From Mesorhizobium sp. YC-39 (lineage in GTDB: Bacteria > Pseudomonadota > Alphaproteobacteria > Rhizobiales > Rhizobiaceae): DNA of 64,000 bases. The stretch is taken from NCBI RefSeq assembly GCF_025753795.1, contig NZ_JAOWPS010000001.1:1860001-1924000 (forward strand), read 5' to 3'. Below the pieces are notes generated by a model. It was not told the origin of the DNA. It ran no database searches and worked only from the letters and a program-made list of their open reading frames with translations. Shown in pieces: positions 1-8,520 of this stretch. The translations under genes were made by a program, and so were the position numbers. How positions within the stretch are numbered: the first letter of the stretch is position 1; every line of letters begins with the position of its first letter.

Positions 1-1413
1 GGTCTCGCGCTCCATGCCGATGACCATCATGTGGCAGCCGATGCCGGTCGAGGCGCGACTGCCGTCTGGCACCACGGTGGAGACCGAGTGCGGGCAGCCG
101 GAGCAGAAATAAGGCTCGCGCTTCAGTGCGATCACCTCGCCGGGTGCCGACGCCGCGACGGTCTCGATCGTCTTGATGCGCCGGCCAAGCTCTGCGTCCG
201 GCTCACCGAGCCGCGAGACGATGGCGCGGGCGACCGAAACAACGCTGATCTCGCCGATGGAAGGCAGCAGCGGTGCGCCGCGCTCGTCCGTCTTGCCGAA
301 GACGCGCGGGCGACCCGGCGCGTTGAACAGCAGCGCCTTGATCTGGTCCTCGAGCACCGGCCGCTTCTCCTCGACGACGAGGATTTCTTCCAGTCCCTCG
401 CTGAAAGCCCTGAGCCCTCGCGGCTCGAGCGGCCAGACCATGCCGACCTTGTAAAGCCGGATGCCGAGTTCGGCCGCGCGCTTCTCGTCGATGCCCAGCG
501 CCGCCAACGCGCCAAACAGGTCGAGCCATGACTTGCCGGTCGAGACGATGCCGAGCCGCGCCTTACCGCCGCCATGCAGGATGCGGTCGATGCCATTGGC
601 GTGGGCAAAGGCATGCACCGCCGCCATCTTGTGTTCGATGCGGCGCTCCATCGCATGCGGACCGTCCGGCCAGCGCAGGGACAGACCGTCGGCGGGCAGC
701 GCCAGCTCCGGCATGACGATGCCGAGCAGCATTGGGTCGACATCGACGGTGGCCGTGCATTCGACGATCTCGGTCTGGCACTTGAAGCCGATCCAGGCGC
801 CGGAATAACGGCTCATCGCCCAGCCGAGCAGGCCATAGTCGATATATTCGCCGACGCCGCCCGGCGACAGCAGCGGCACCATGGCCGAGATCAGATTGTG
901 CTCGCTCTGGTGCGGCAGCGTCGAGGAGACGGCGCCGTGGTCGTCGCCGACCAAAAGCAGCACGCCGCCATGGCGATTGGTGCCGACGGCATTGGCGTGG
1001 CGGATGACGTCCATGGTGCGGTCGACGCCCGGACCCTTGCCGTACCACATGGAAAACACGCCATCATAACGCGAGCCGGGAAACATGCCGGTCTGCTGCG
1101 TGCCCCAGACCGCGGTTGCGGCCATGTCCTCGTTGAGGCCGGGATGGAAGACGACATGGTTGGCTCTCAGATATTTGCCGGCGCGCTGCATCTCGCGGTC
1201 GAAGCCGGCCAGCGGCGAGCCGCGATAGCCCGAGACATAGCCTGCGGTATTGAGGCCTGCGGCAAGGTCGCGCTGGCGCTGGACCAGCGGCAGCCGCACC
1301 AGCGCCTGCGTGCCTGAGACCAGGATGCGGCCGCGTTCCAGAACATAGCGGTCGTCAAGGCTGGCCGGAACCGCATTCGCTCGTCCGCTTTTCGGGAGAG
1401 CGGCAGCCGTCAT
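1..1413 (-). CDS. Indolepyruvate:ferredoxin oxidoreductase-like protein, N-terminal part (runs off left edge)
   Basis: An uninterrupted minus-strand frame gives 471 residues from an ATG at 1413 and is still open at position 1. It begins MTAAALPKSGR and contains GYRGSPLAGFDREM near residue 85 and LLVGDDHGAVSSTLPHQSEH further on. These are hallmarks of the large (about 1150-residue) single-chain proteobacterial indolepyruvate ferredoxin oxidoreductase family, so roughly 40% of the gene is present. The family oxidatively decarboxylates aryl-pyruvates (products of aromatic amino acid transamination) to acyl-CoA using thiamine diphosphate and iron-sulfur clusters, in the cytoplasm. The ATG overlaps the stop of the upstream FAD oxidase gene (TCAT at 1410-1413), so the two are probably translationally coupled. 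A cysteine pair (CSGCPH) lies near the edge. The family assignment is firm; the substrate is inferred. Confidence 0.85.
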   Translation of the reverse strand, partial: MTAAALPKSGRANAVPASLDDRYVLERGRILVSGTQALVRLPLVQRQRDLAAGLNTAGYVSGYRGSPLAGFDREMQRAGKYLRANHVVFHPGLNEDMAATAVWGTQQTGMFPGSRYDGVFSMWYGKGPGVDRTMDVIRHANAVGTNRHGGVLLLVGDDHGAVSSTLPHQSEHNLISAMVPLLSPGGVGEYIDYGLLGWAMSRYSGAWIGFKCQTEIVECTATVDVDPMLLGIVMPELALPADGLSLRWPDGPHAMERRIEHKMAAVHAFAHANGIDRILHGGGKARLGIVSTGKSWLDLFGALAALGIDEKRAAELGIRLYKVGMVWPLEPRGLRAFSEGLEEILVVEEKRPVLEDQIKALLFNAPGRPRVFGKTDERGAPLLPSIGEISVVSVARAIVSRLGEPDAELGRRIKTIETVAASAPGEVIALKREPYFCSGCPHSVSTVVPDGSRASTGIGCHMMVIGMERET

Positions 1414-2828
1414 TGGGACACTCCTTCACGCGCAACATCCACCGGGGCGAGGTCGAAGACGCGACCGGCATTGAGGATATTGTTCGGGTCGAAGGCTGCT
1501 TTCAAGCGCCGCATGGCGGTGATCTCGGCATCGCTGCGCGCCAGGCGCAGCCACTGCTTCTTGTCGAGGCCTATGCCATGTTCGGCCGAGACGCCGCCGC
1601 CGGCGGCAGCGACGCCTCGATAGACGATAGCGTGCGCTGCCGCCGGATCTACGGTGCGGACCTGATAGTGCAGATTGCCGTCGCCGAGATGGCCGAAGAC
1701 ATAGATGTCGGCGTTGCGGTCGATGGCCTGGATCGCGGCTTCCGCTTCGCGAAGGAAAGTCCCCATCCGCGCCAGCGGGATGCTGATATCAACGCCGATC
1801 AGGCCTTTAATCGAAAACAGGAAACGATTGGCGTCTTCTCGCACCGCCCACAGCGCGCGGAATTCGCGCGGCGACTGCGAGACGACCACGTCGTCGATCA
1901 CACCGTCCTCGACCGCCTGCATCAGCACAGCGCCAAAACGCTCGCCGTCGCGGTCGGGCTCGCTGCCCTGTATCTCGGCGAGCACATAGACGGGCGAGCC
2001 GACCGGCAGCGGCGCCGGCGCGTCCATACCGGCGACCATGGCGCCGTAGAGCGGCGCGAAATTCACTTCATAGGCCGACAGCAACGGCCCGAGCTTCTGC
2101 CTGAGCAGCGCAAGCAGCGCGATGGCCGCATCGAGCGAGGCAAGCGCGCAGAAGGCGTTGACCTCGGTGGCCGGTTTCGGATGCAGCCGCAGGCAGGCGC
2201 GCGTGACGACGCCGAGCGTGCCTTCGCTGCCGATGAAGAGCTGGTTGAGGTCATAACCGGAATTGTCTTTCGGCAAGCCCTTGAGCGACGTGAGGATACT
2301 GCCGTCGACAAGTACGGCTTCCAGCCCGAGCACCTGCGCGCGGTACATGCCGTAGCGCAGCACGCGGATGCCGCCGGCATTGGTGGCGATATTGCCGCCG
2401 ACGGTGGATGTGCCGCGCGCGCCGATGTCGACGCCGAACAGCAAGCCGGCAGCGTCCGCCGCCTCCTGCACCAGCTGCAGCGGCGCGCCGGCCTCGGCAA
2501 TGATCGTTGCCGCCTCACGGTCGGGCGCCGCGACCGCCGTCATGCGCTCCAGCGACAGCACCGCTTCGCCGGGCTGGATGCGCGCCGCACCGGCAAGCCC
2601 GGTCCGGCCGCCCTGGACGACAAGCCGCTGCCCGGCCTCGTTGCACAGACGCAAAATATCCGACACCTCGCCGGTCGTGCGCGGACGCAGGACGAACTCC
2701 GGCCGTGCGCCGGCCTTGCCGTCGGGGTCCTCCTGATAGCGTGGCCCGGCCTCGTCGGCCGAGACGACAGCGGACCTGTCCAGCCGCTTTTCCAGCCGCG
2801 ACAGAAGCTCGGCAATTCTCTGGGACAT
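1410..2828 (-). CDS. FAD-linked D-2-hydroxyacid dehydrogenase (GlcD/D-lactate dehydrogenase family)
   Basis: This cytoplasmic flavoprotein is about 472 residues. An N-terminal PP-loop FAD domain contains VVQGGRTGLAGAA and DIGARGTSTVGGNIATNAGG. The C-terminal FAD-oxidase domain carries HLGDGNLHYQV and SAEHGIGLDKK, the metal and substrate region of D-lactate, glycolate and D-2-hydroxyglutarate dehydrogenases. Such enzymes oxidise a D-2-hydroxyacid to the 2-oxoacid. I chose the ATG at 2828; the frame extends to a GTG at 2858, and neither has a clear Shine-Dalgarno sequence. It is coupled by a 4-bp overlap to the indolepyruvate oxidoreductase gene, so it may feed aryl-2-oxoacids (for example from aryl-lactates) to that enzyme. 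That link is inference. Its exact substrate cannot be read from sequence. Confidence 0.82.
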   Translation of the reverse strand: MSQRIAELLSRLEKRLDRSAVVSADEAGPRYQEDPDGKAGARPEFVLRPRTTGEVSDILRLCNEAGQRLVVQGGRTGLAGAARIQPGEAVLSLERMTAVAAPDREAATIIAEAGAPLQLVQEAADAAGLLFGVDIGARGTSTVGGNIATNAGGIRVLRYGMYRAQVLGLEAVLVDGSILTSLKGLPKDNSGYDLNQLFIGSEGTLGVVTRACLRLHPKPATEVNAFCALASLDAAIALLALLRQKLGPLLSAYEVNFAPLYGAMVAGMDAPAPLPVGSPVYVLAEIQGSEPDRDGERFGAVLMQAVEDGVIDDVVVSQSPREFRALWAVREDANRFLFSIKGLIGVDISIPLARMGTFLREAEAAIQAIDRNADIYVFGHLGDGNLHYQVRTVDPAAAHAIVYRGVAAAGGGVSAEHGIGLDKKQWLRLARSDAEITAMRRLKAAFDPNNILNAGRVFDLAPVDVAREGVSQ

Positions 2829-3008
2829 GCGGCTCAAGGACACGAATAGCCCGGGCACGCGGCCGGGAGAGGGAAGGGCTGCGAAAGCGGTCGCGGCTGA
2901 TTTCTACCGTCCGGCAAATGTGGGGAAAACCCGCCAAGAATACAGCCGGTTGTCTTCGCCATGCGTCGCTCCTGTAACGGATCGACCATAGGCGCGGCCT
3001 GCTATTTG

Positions 3009-3020
3009 TCAAACGTTTGA
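3009..3020. promoter_or_regulatory. 12-bp perfect palindrome in the promoter region of the FAD oxidase operon
   Basis: TCAAACGTTTGA reads the same on both strands. It lies in the 251-bp gap (2829-3079) upstream of the minus-strand FAD oxidase/indolepyruvate oxidoreductase pair and downstream of the ABC ATPase gene. A central CG palindrome of this size suits a LacI/GntR-class dimer, but no regulator gene is adjacent. Nothing else stands out in this gap. Confidence 0.35.
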
Positions 3021-3079
3021 GAACCCGATCGCCATTGCGCGGTCAGGACGATCGCATACGGTGCGACGAACTGTATCGC

Positions 3080-3865
3080 TCACTCGAATTCGGCGCGGCT
3101 GGTTTCCTCGCGGATGGATTTGAGCACCCTTGCCTGCAGCTCCAGCACGCCGCGGTCATGCTGTATTCCGGTCTGTCTCGGCCTGGCGAAAGGCACGGCA
3201 ATACATTCCTTGATGCGTCCGGGATTGAGGCCCATGACAAAGACCCGGTCGGACAGATAGACGGCTTCTTCCACGTCGTGGGTGACGAAGATCACCGTCA
3301 GCCGGTGCTCCTGCCAGATCTGCATGAGCAGTTCCTGCATCTGACCGCGCGTCAGCGCATCGAGCGCCCCGAAAGGCTCGTCCATCAACAGTATCTTCGG
3401 GCGGTATGACAGAGCGCGCGCAATCGCCACGCGCTGTTTCATGCCGCCGGAAAGCTGGCTCGGAAAGCTGTTGGCGAAGCGCGAGAGTTTCACCAGGTCG
3501 AGGTGCCGGCGGGCGACGTCGGTGATTTCCTTCGGATCGTGCCCGGTCTCGCGCAGCGCGAACTCGACATTCTGCAGCGCCGTCAGCCAGGGCAGCAAAG
3601 TATAGGTCTGGAAGACGACGCCGCGGTCTCGGCCGGGTCCGGTGATCGACGCGCCATCGACCAGCACCTCGCCCTCCTCGAAATCCTGAAGCCCGGCGAT
3701 GATCGACAACAGCGTGCTCTTGCCACAACCGGATGCGCCGACCAGCGAAACGAACTCATTGTCGCCGACCTCGATATTGATGTCGTCGAGCACCTTGATC
3801 GTCGAACGTCCATTCGAAAATGATTTGTGCAGGTTCGAGATCTTGAGCTTGGGCTGCGTCTGCAT
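3080..3865 (-). CDS. ABC transporter ATP-binding protein, nitrate/sulfonate/taurine type (SsuB/TauB family)
   Basis: A 261-residue cytoplasmic ATPase. Walker A is GASGCGKST, the Q-loop lies in [11 protein letters not shown], the signature is LSGGMKQR, Walker B is [16 protein letters not shown] and the switch histidine is in [21 protein letters not shown] is characteristic of the SsuB/TauB/NrtD group. It is the last gene of a minus-strand operon, one base after the permease stop. With the permease at 3867-4721 and the binding protein at 8521-9504 it forms a complete importer. The operon's other genes are hydrolases and dehydrogenases, so the cargo is probably their substrate. Confidence 0.93.
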   Translation of the reverse strand: MQTQPKLKISNLHKSFSNGRSTIKVLDDINIEVGDNEFVSLVGASGCGKSTLLSIIAGLQDFEEGEVLVDGASITGPGRDRGVVFQTYTLLPWLTALQNVEFALRETGHDPKEITDVARRHLDLVKLSRFANSFPSQLSGGMKQRVAIARALSYRPKILLMDEPFGALDALTRGQMQELLMQIWQEHRLTVIFVTHDVEEAVYLSDRVFVMGLNPGRIKECIAVPFARPRQTGIQHDRGVLELQARVLKSIREETSRAEFE

Positions 3866-3866
3866 C

Positions 3867-4721
3867 TCAGGATTTTCTCTCGTATTTGAAGAACTGCCGG
3901 CCGAGGAAACGCATGATCTGGTCGGTCGTCAGGCCCAATATGCCAAGCACCAGTATGTAGCCGATGGCCATGTCGGTCTGCAGGTAGCGCTGGGCGACGG
4001 TGATCCGGTAGCCAAGCCCCGAATTGGCCGCCACCAGTTCGGCCAGCGTCACCCAGGTCCAGGCCCAGCCAAGCGAGATGCGCAGCGTGTCCCAGATCTG
4101 CGGCATCGCCGACGGCACGACGATGCGCATCAGCACGCGAAAGTCGCTCATCCCCAATGTCCTACCGAAGCCGACGAAATCGGCGGGCACGCGCTTGATG
4201 TTGTCCTTGAACATCAGCGCCTGCTGGAAATAGGTGCCGATCCAGATGATGAGGAATTTCTGCACGTCGCCGGTACCGCTCCACAGGATCGTCAACGGGA
4301 CGAAAGCCACGACCGGCATGTAACGGACGAAATCGAGGAACGGCTCGATCGCCGCTTCCCAGAAGCGGTAGGCGCCGATCAGGATTGCCGTCGCCAGCGC
4401 CATCACCGAAGCGATCAGGAAGCCGACCATGATGCGGTAGACGCTGTTGCCGATATCGCTGGCCAGCGTCCCATCCGCCGCCAGTTTCATAAGGCGGGCG
4501 ACGACGGCAAAAGGCGAGGGCAGGAAGATGGGTTTGGCCAGGCCAAGGCCTGTCGCCAGAAACCAGGCCGCGAGGAAGAGCAGGAACGCGCATACGGCGA
4601 TCAACAGATAGGTCGGCCCGGACAGCTCCGCGGCCATGCTGAGAACCGATCCTCGGCTGCTCCTGCGCTGTTGCGCCTGTTTCGGGACTGCCGTTTGAGT
4701 GGTCATGGTCATCTCGCTCAC
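3867..4721 (-). CDS. ABC transporter permease, nitrate/sulfonate/taurine type (SsuC/TauC family)
   Basis: A 284-residue inner-membrane protein with about six hydrophobic segments. It has the EAA-type cytoplasmic loop of the BPD_transp_1 family (VPADFVGFGRTLGMSDFRVLMRIVVPSAMPQIWDTLRISLGWAWTW, given here only to place the loop in the C-terminal half). The assigned start is a GTG at 4721 overlapping the stop of the histidinol-dehydrogenase-like gene (4718-4720). ATG codons at 4712 and 4706 are alternatives with equally weak ribosome sites. It pairs with the ATPase one base downstream. Family assignment is clear; specificity is not readable. Confidence 0.9.
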   Translation of the reverse strand: MSEMTMTTQTAVPKQAQQRRSSRGSVLSMAAELSGPTYLLIAVCAFLLFLAAWFLATGLGLAKPIFLPSPFAVVARLMKLAADGTLASDIGNSVYRIMVGFLIASVMALATAILIGAYRFWEAAIEPFLDFVRYMPVVAFVPLTILWSGTGDVQKFLIIWIGTYFQQALMFKDNIKRVPADFVGFGRTLGMSDFRVLMRIVVPSAMPQIWDTLRISLGWAWTWVTLAELVAANSGLGYRITVAQRYLQTDMAIGYILVLGILGLTTDQIMRFLGRQFFKYERKS

Positions 4722-6049
4722 GGGCTGGTGGGGCTGTTCGACAGGATACGCTCCCGCATCTCCGATACCGAATTTGCGTGCGCCACAAACCCTTCATAGC
4801 GGGCGAAGGCGTGAGCGGCGGGCGCCAGTCGTTCATAGGCCGCGCGCGAAAGATAGGCTATCGACGAACGTTTCATGAAGTCGAAGACCGAAAGCGGCGA
4901 TGCGGTGGTGGCGCGACCGCCGGTCGGCAGGACGTGGCTCGGCCCCAGCACGAAGTTGGCGATCGGAATGGCCGAATGCGGACCGAGCAGGATCTCGCCG
5001 GCGTTGCGGATCCTCGGCAGCAATTCGAAAGCCGATGTCGACAGCACCGCCAGATGTTCGGCGGCATAGTCGTTGATGAAGTCGAAGGCCGCCTTGACCG
5101 AGGGAGCAAGCACGATGCCGCCTTTCTGACCGGTCAGGACGGCGCGCGAAAATCCCGCGCGGTAGTCTCCCAGTGTCGACCACATGTCGGGCACGGCGGC
5201 AGCAATGGCATTTGCCAGCGCGCGGTCGGCCGTCACGACGAAGGCCGACGAGTCGGCGCCATGTTCCGATTCGACCACCAGTTCGAGTGCGGCAAGTTCG
5301 GCGGGAACCGAGCCGTCGGCATAGACCAGCAATTCGCTCGGTCCCGCCGGGCTTCCCGGATCGATCCGGTTGGACAGAAGCTGGCGCGCCGCACTCACCC
5401 ATGGGCTGCCCGGGCCGACGATCTTCACGCATTTCGGCACGGTCTCGGTGCCGTAGGCGACAGCCGCCACCGCTTGCGCGCCGCCGCACAGATAGATCTC
5501 GTCTATGCCGATCAGCGAAGCGATGAACCGGGTTGCGGTGTCGGCGGTGCCGTCGGTCCCGGGCGGCGTCACGATGATCGTGCGCGCCACGCCGGCGACC
5601 TTGGCCGGCACCGCGGTCATGATCGCGCTTGACGGGAAAAACCCCTTGCCGCGCGGCACGTAGCAGGCGACGGAATCGATGGATGTCCAGCGGTCGCCGA
5701 TCAGCGCCCCTTGCGTCTCTTCGCTGAGCCAGAGCTGGTCGGGCATCTGCGCCTGGTGAAAGCGCGTCACCTGCGCCACCGAAAGCCGTATGGCTTCGAC
5801 GATCTCGGCATCGAGTTCCTGCTCGGCATTGGCAATCTGGCTTGCGGGCACCTTCAAGGCGGTCAGGGTCACGCCGTCAAATCGCGCCGCAAAGTCGATC
5901 AGGGCGCTGTCGCCTTGCTCCCGCACGGCAGCGATGATGGGTTCGACCTTTTCCTTGAAGCCTGTCAGATCCGTCTCCGTCCGCTCGAGCAATTGCGCTC
6001 GTGCGTCTGCCGACATGCTGGCGAGTTCGTGGATCGTGACAGGTGGCAT
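4718..6049 (-). CDS. Histidinol-dehydrogenase-like NAD-dependent alcohol dehydrogenase (HisD/HpsN-type paralogue)
   Basis: A 443-residue member of the HisD family. The start at 6049 is chosen because AAGGA lies about 7 nt upstream; the frame extends 18 residues further to 6103. The catalytic Glu-His pair is present (Glu331-His332 in YAAEHL), as are metal ligands His263, Asp390 (SPLSVFDF) and His424 (EGFVAH). The position of the canonical metal-binding Gln (Gln259 in E. coli HisD, in SQAEHG) is Glu260 here. Authentic HisD oxidises histidinol in two steps. No other his gene is present, and the operon is catabolic with a sulfonate-type importer and two SDR enzymes. That arrangement recalls HpsN, which oxidises sulfopropanediol beside SDR enzymes HpsO/HpsP. 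A primary-alcohol-to-acid oxidation is the safest inference. Confidence 0.82.
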   Translation of the reverse strand: MPPVTIHELASMSADARAQLLERTETDLTGFKEKVEPIIAAVREQGDSALIDFAARFDGVTLTALKVPASQIANAEQELDAEIVEAIRLSVAQVTRFHQAQMPDQLWLSEETQGALIGDRWTSIDSVACYVPRGKGFFPSSAIMTAVPAKVAGVARTIIVTPPGTDGTADTATRFIASLIGIDEIYLCGGAQAVAAVAYGTETVPKCVKIVGPGSPWVSAARQLLSNRIDPGSPAGPSELLVYADGSVPAELAALELVVESEHGADSSAFVVTADRALANAIAAAVPDMWSTLGDYRAGFSRAVLTGQKGGIVLAPSVKAAFDFINDYAAEHLAVLSTSAFELLPRIRNAGEILLGPHSAIPIANFVLGPSHVLPTGGRATTASPLSVFDFMKRSSIAYLSRAAYERLAPAAHAFARYEGFVAHANSVSEMRERILSNSPTSP

Positions 6050-6080
6050 TTTGTATCCTTCGTCTTCTAGTCGATCGCCT

Positions 6081-6821
6081 TCACGGCGAAACGCGTGCGG
6101 CAAGCCAGCCGCCGTCGATGTTGAGGATGTGGCCGGTGATGAACCGGGCGTCGTCGCTGCACAGGAACAGGATGCCGCCGGCGACGTCCTCGGCCGTGCC
6201 GACGCGTCGGATCGGCGTGGTTTCGATCATGGCGCGCCGGTACCAGGCATCCGCGGCGATCCGTTCGGCGACGATCGGCGTGTTGATGACGCCGGGCGCC
6301 ACGCCATTGACCCGAATACCGTCGGCCGACAGGTCGGCGGCCAGTTGCCGTGTGAGCTGCGAGAGCGCCCCCTTGGACGCCGCATAGGCGGCCGTGTTGG
6401 GAAAGCCGACTTCGCCGAACACCGAACAGACATTCACGATCGAGCCGTCGGGTCGCGAGATATGTGGGAGCATGTCCCGGGTCAGGCGCATGACAGCGCG
6501 GATGTTGATGCCCAGGACATGATCGATCAAATCGTCATCGCTGTCGGCGAGCGCCTTCGGGCCGGCGACGCCGGCATTGTTCACCAATATGTCGACTGTG
6601 CCGAAATGCGCTGTGGCGGCCGCGGCAACCCTGGCCGGCGCATCGTCGGCGGCGAGATCGATCGTCAATTTCGGCGCCGCGATATCAGCCAGGTAATCCG
6701 CGTTCCAGTCGACGAAAAGCACCTCGGCGCCCTCCGCCTGCAAGCGTGTGGCGGTGGCTAGGCCGATGCCGTTGCCCGCGCCCGTCACGACCGCGGTCTT
6801 TCCCTGAAATCGCCGTTCCAT
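6081..6821 (-). CDS. Short-chain dehydrogenase/reductase
   Basis: A 246-residue classical SDR. The nucleotide-binding TGAGNGIG is at residues 13-20, NNAG at 81-84, Ser133, and the catalytic pair Tyr146/Lys150 (YAASK). The C-terminal HILNIDGGWLA is typical. Asp39 after the second strand (VDW) suggests NAD rather than NADP. GGGAGG lies 6 nt before the ATG at 6821. It sits between the second SDR gene and the HisD-like gene in the same operon. Two SDRs beside a HisD-like enzyme suggest stereo-inversion or oxidation of a polyol or amino alcohol, with the HisD-like enzyme taking the product to an acid. The substrate is unknown. Confidence 0.9.
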   Translation of the reverse strand: MERRFQGKTAVVTGAGNGIGLATATRLQAEGAEVLFVDWNADYLADIAAPKLTIDLAADDAPARVAAAATAHFGTVDILVNNAGVAGPKALADSDDDLIDHVLGINIRAVMRLTRDMLPHISRPDGSIVNVCSVFGEVGFPNTAAYAASKGALSQLTRQLAADLSADGIRVNGVAPGVINTPIVAERIAADAWYRRAMIETTPIRRVGTAEDVAGGILFLCSDDARFITGHILNIDGGWLAARVSP

Positions 6822-6842
6822 CGCTAACCTCCCTGGCGGGGC

Positions 6843-7556
6843 CTATATCGTCTGCCCGCCATCGATCGTGAATTCCGATCCGGTGATGTATTCGCTGCCG
6901 GGGGACGCCAGAAACATCACCAGCCGCGCGATCTCTTCCGGTCTGGCGAGCCGGTTCAGCGGCACAGCGGCCGCCATCTCCGCCAGGTTTTCCGCGGTGT
7001 TTTCGCCAAGCATCGGCGTGTCGACCAGCCCGGGATGGACGGCGTTGACCCGGATTTTGCGGCCGGCAAGTTCGCGCGCCGCGACCTTGGTCATGCCGCG
7101 AATGGCCCATTTCGACGTCGAATAGGCGAAGGCACCGCTGAAGCCGCGCAACCCGCCGGTCGAGCAGACATTGACGATGGCGCCGCCATTGGCCGGCATC
7201 AGCGGAACGGCGGCGCGCATGCCGAGAAAAGTGCCGAGCTGGTTGACCTCGGTGACAGCCTGGAAGCCGGCAACGCTCTCGTCCAGAAACGGCACCGGAT
7301 TGAAAATCGCGGCATTGTTCACGAGCGCGTCGATGTGGCCGAATCTCTCGGAAACCATGCGGGAGATCCTGTCCCAATCCCCCTCGTTGGAGACATCGAA
7401 GGATGCCGACAGGATATGGCCGGCTTCACTGGCCTGTTCGCTCATGCCGGTGAACGACCGGTCGAGAGCGACCACAGTGGCCCCGGTCGATGCAAACTGC
7501 GTGGCAATGGCCGCGCCGATCCCGCCGGCGGCACCGGTGACGATTGCTGTCTTCAT
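6843..7556 (-). CDS. Short-chain dehydrogenase/reductase
   Basis: A 237-residue classical SDR with TGAAGGIG at residues 7-14, NNAA at 80-83, Ser132, Tyr145 and Lys149 (YSTSK), and Asp32 suggesting NAD. The start at 7556 fits the family N-terminus (MKTAIVTG) and overlaps the stop of the deacetylase gene (TCAT, 7553-7556), which implies coupled translation. A longer frame to 7640 would add 28 atypical residues. It is a different branch from the adjacent SDR, not a recent duplicate. It acts in the cytoplasm, presumably on an alcohol or ketone intermediate of the imported compound. Confidence 0.9.
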   Translation of the reverse strand: MKTAIVTGAAGGIGAAIATQFASTGATVVALDRSFTGMSEQASEAGHILSASFDVSNEGDWDRISRMVSERFGHIDALVNNAAIFNPVPFLDESVAGFQAVTEVNQLGTFLGMRAAVPLMPANGGAIVNVCSTGGLRGFSGAFAYSTSKWAIRGMTKVAARELAGRKIRVNAVHPGLVDTPMLGENTAENLAEMAAAVPLNRLARPEEIARLVMFLASPGSEYITGSEFTIDGGQTI

Positions 7557-8440
7557 TTGGCTTGCAACCTGTTGAGGCCTGCATCCGCCGGCAGCGACGG
7601 CGAGCGTCCCTTGCGCCATTGCCGCACATAGTCGCGGCAAGTCGTGAAACCGGCGCGCTCATGCGACGCGACATGGCCGATGAAGTCTTCCAGCATCAGC
7701 AGCCGGTGACCGCGCCCGATGATCTGTGGATGCATCGTCACCACCATGACGCCGCTGCCGATCCGCTGGTAGAGGAAGTCGAATTCCGCCTTCCAGATTT
7801 CGAGCGCCGTCGATGGTGCGCGGCCGCCGGGCAGATAGCCCTTGTCCGTTGCCAGAAACTCGAATTGGGGAAAGTCGTCGAGGTGCCAGGCAACCGGCAG
7901 TTCGACCAGATCGACAGGGATGCCGAAGCGGAATTCCTCCGTGGTCGACCATTCATCGCCGACCCGGCACCAATAGGGTTCGTGATCGTTGCCCATCATC
8001 GAGCTTTCATATTCGAAGCCGAGTTCGAGCAGGAGTTCGACGGTGGACGGGCTGTTGTCCCAGGCCGGCGAACGGTATCCGCACGGCCGTATGCCGGCGA
8101 CCTTGTCCAGCGCCTCAAGGCCCCTCAGCAGCACCGTGCGCTCCTCTTCGCGCGATAAAAGCACTGGGTTTTCGTGAACCCAGCCGTGATGGCCAATCTC
8201 GTGGCCGCCATCGTGAAAGGCGCGCACGACGGGCGGGAAGGCGAGAGCGGAGTGGCCGGGCACAAAGAAGGTTGCCGCGATCCCGGTCTGATCCAAAAGC
8301 TTGAGGATGCGTCGGGCGCCGATCGGGTCGAATTCGCCGCGCGAAAGCATGCTCGGCGACGTCGCCCGATGGCTGCCGATCCATGTCGAATAAGCGTCGA
8401 AATCGAAGGTCAACGCCACGTGAACTTCGGTGCCGGACAT
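7553..8440 (-). CDS. Polysaccharide-deacetylase-fold (NodB/CE4) hydrolase, PuuE/HpdA-like
   Basis: A 295-residue protein with the NodB fold. TFDFDAYS near residue 11 supplies the metal-binding and catalytic aspartates. GHEIGHHGWVHENP at about 79-92 supplies the metal-binding histidines, YRSPAWDN follows in the middle, and VVTMHPQIIGRGHR is near the end. There is no signal peptide, so it is cytoplasmic. That, and the motif style, resemble the allantoinase (PuuE) and HpdA branch, which hydrolyses C-N bonds in small molecules, more than secreted chitin deacetylases. It is the first gene after the terminator hairpin behind the binding-protein gene. A role in hydrolysing an amide or ureide derived from the imported substrate is inferred. 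Confidence 0.85.
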   Translation of the reverse strand: MSGTEVHVALTFDFDAYSTWIGSHRATSPSMLSRGEFDPIGARRILKLLDQTGIAATFFVPGHSALAFPPVVRAFHDGGHEIGHHGWVHENPVLLSREEERTVLLRGLEALDKVAGIRPCGYRSPAWDNSPSTVELLLELGFEYESSMMGNDHEPYWCRVGDEWSTTEEFRFGIPVDLVELPVAWHLDDFPQFEFLATDKGYLPGGRAPSTALEIWKAEFDFLYQRIGSGVMVVTMHPQIIGRGHRLLMLEDFIGHVASHERAGFTTCRDYVRQWRKGRSPSLPADAGLNRLQAK

Positions 8441-8465
8441 GTCCCGAATCCTTGCTGTTGCTGTT

Positions 8466-8504
8466 AAAAAGGCGGGCTGCCTCGTTTCTCCGAGGAGGCC
8501 CGCC
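8466..8504 (-). terminator. Intrinsic terminator/attenuator after the solute-binding protein gene
   Basis: On the minus strand an inverted repeat (GGCGGGC and CCTCG arms, 8471-8504, short loop) is followed by five Ts (8466-8470). It sits 16 nt after the binding-protein stop and before the deacetylase gene. Partial termination here would give more binding protein than downstream enzymes, a common layout in importer operons. Confidence 0.75.
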
Positions 8505-8520
8505 TCGTATCGAGCAACCG

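Noticed and set aside
1413..2849. 478-codon open frame on the plus strand
   Set aside because: It is antisense to the FAD oxidase, whose conserved motifs are clear on the other strand.
4718..6049. Histidine biosynthesis gene hisD
   Set aside because: There are no other his genes, a metal ligand is altered, and the gene is embedded in a catabolic transport operon. A specialised paralogue is more likely.
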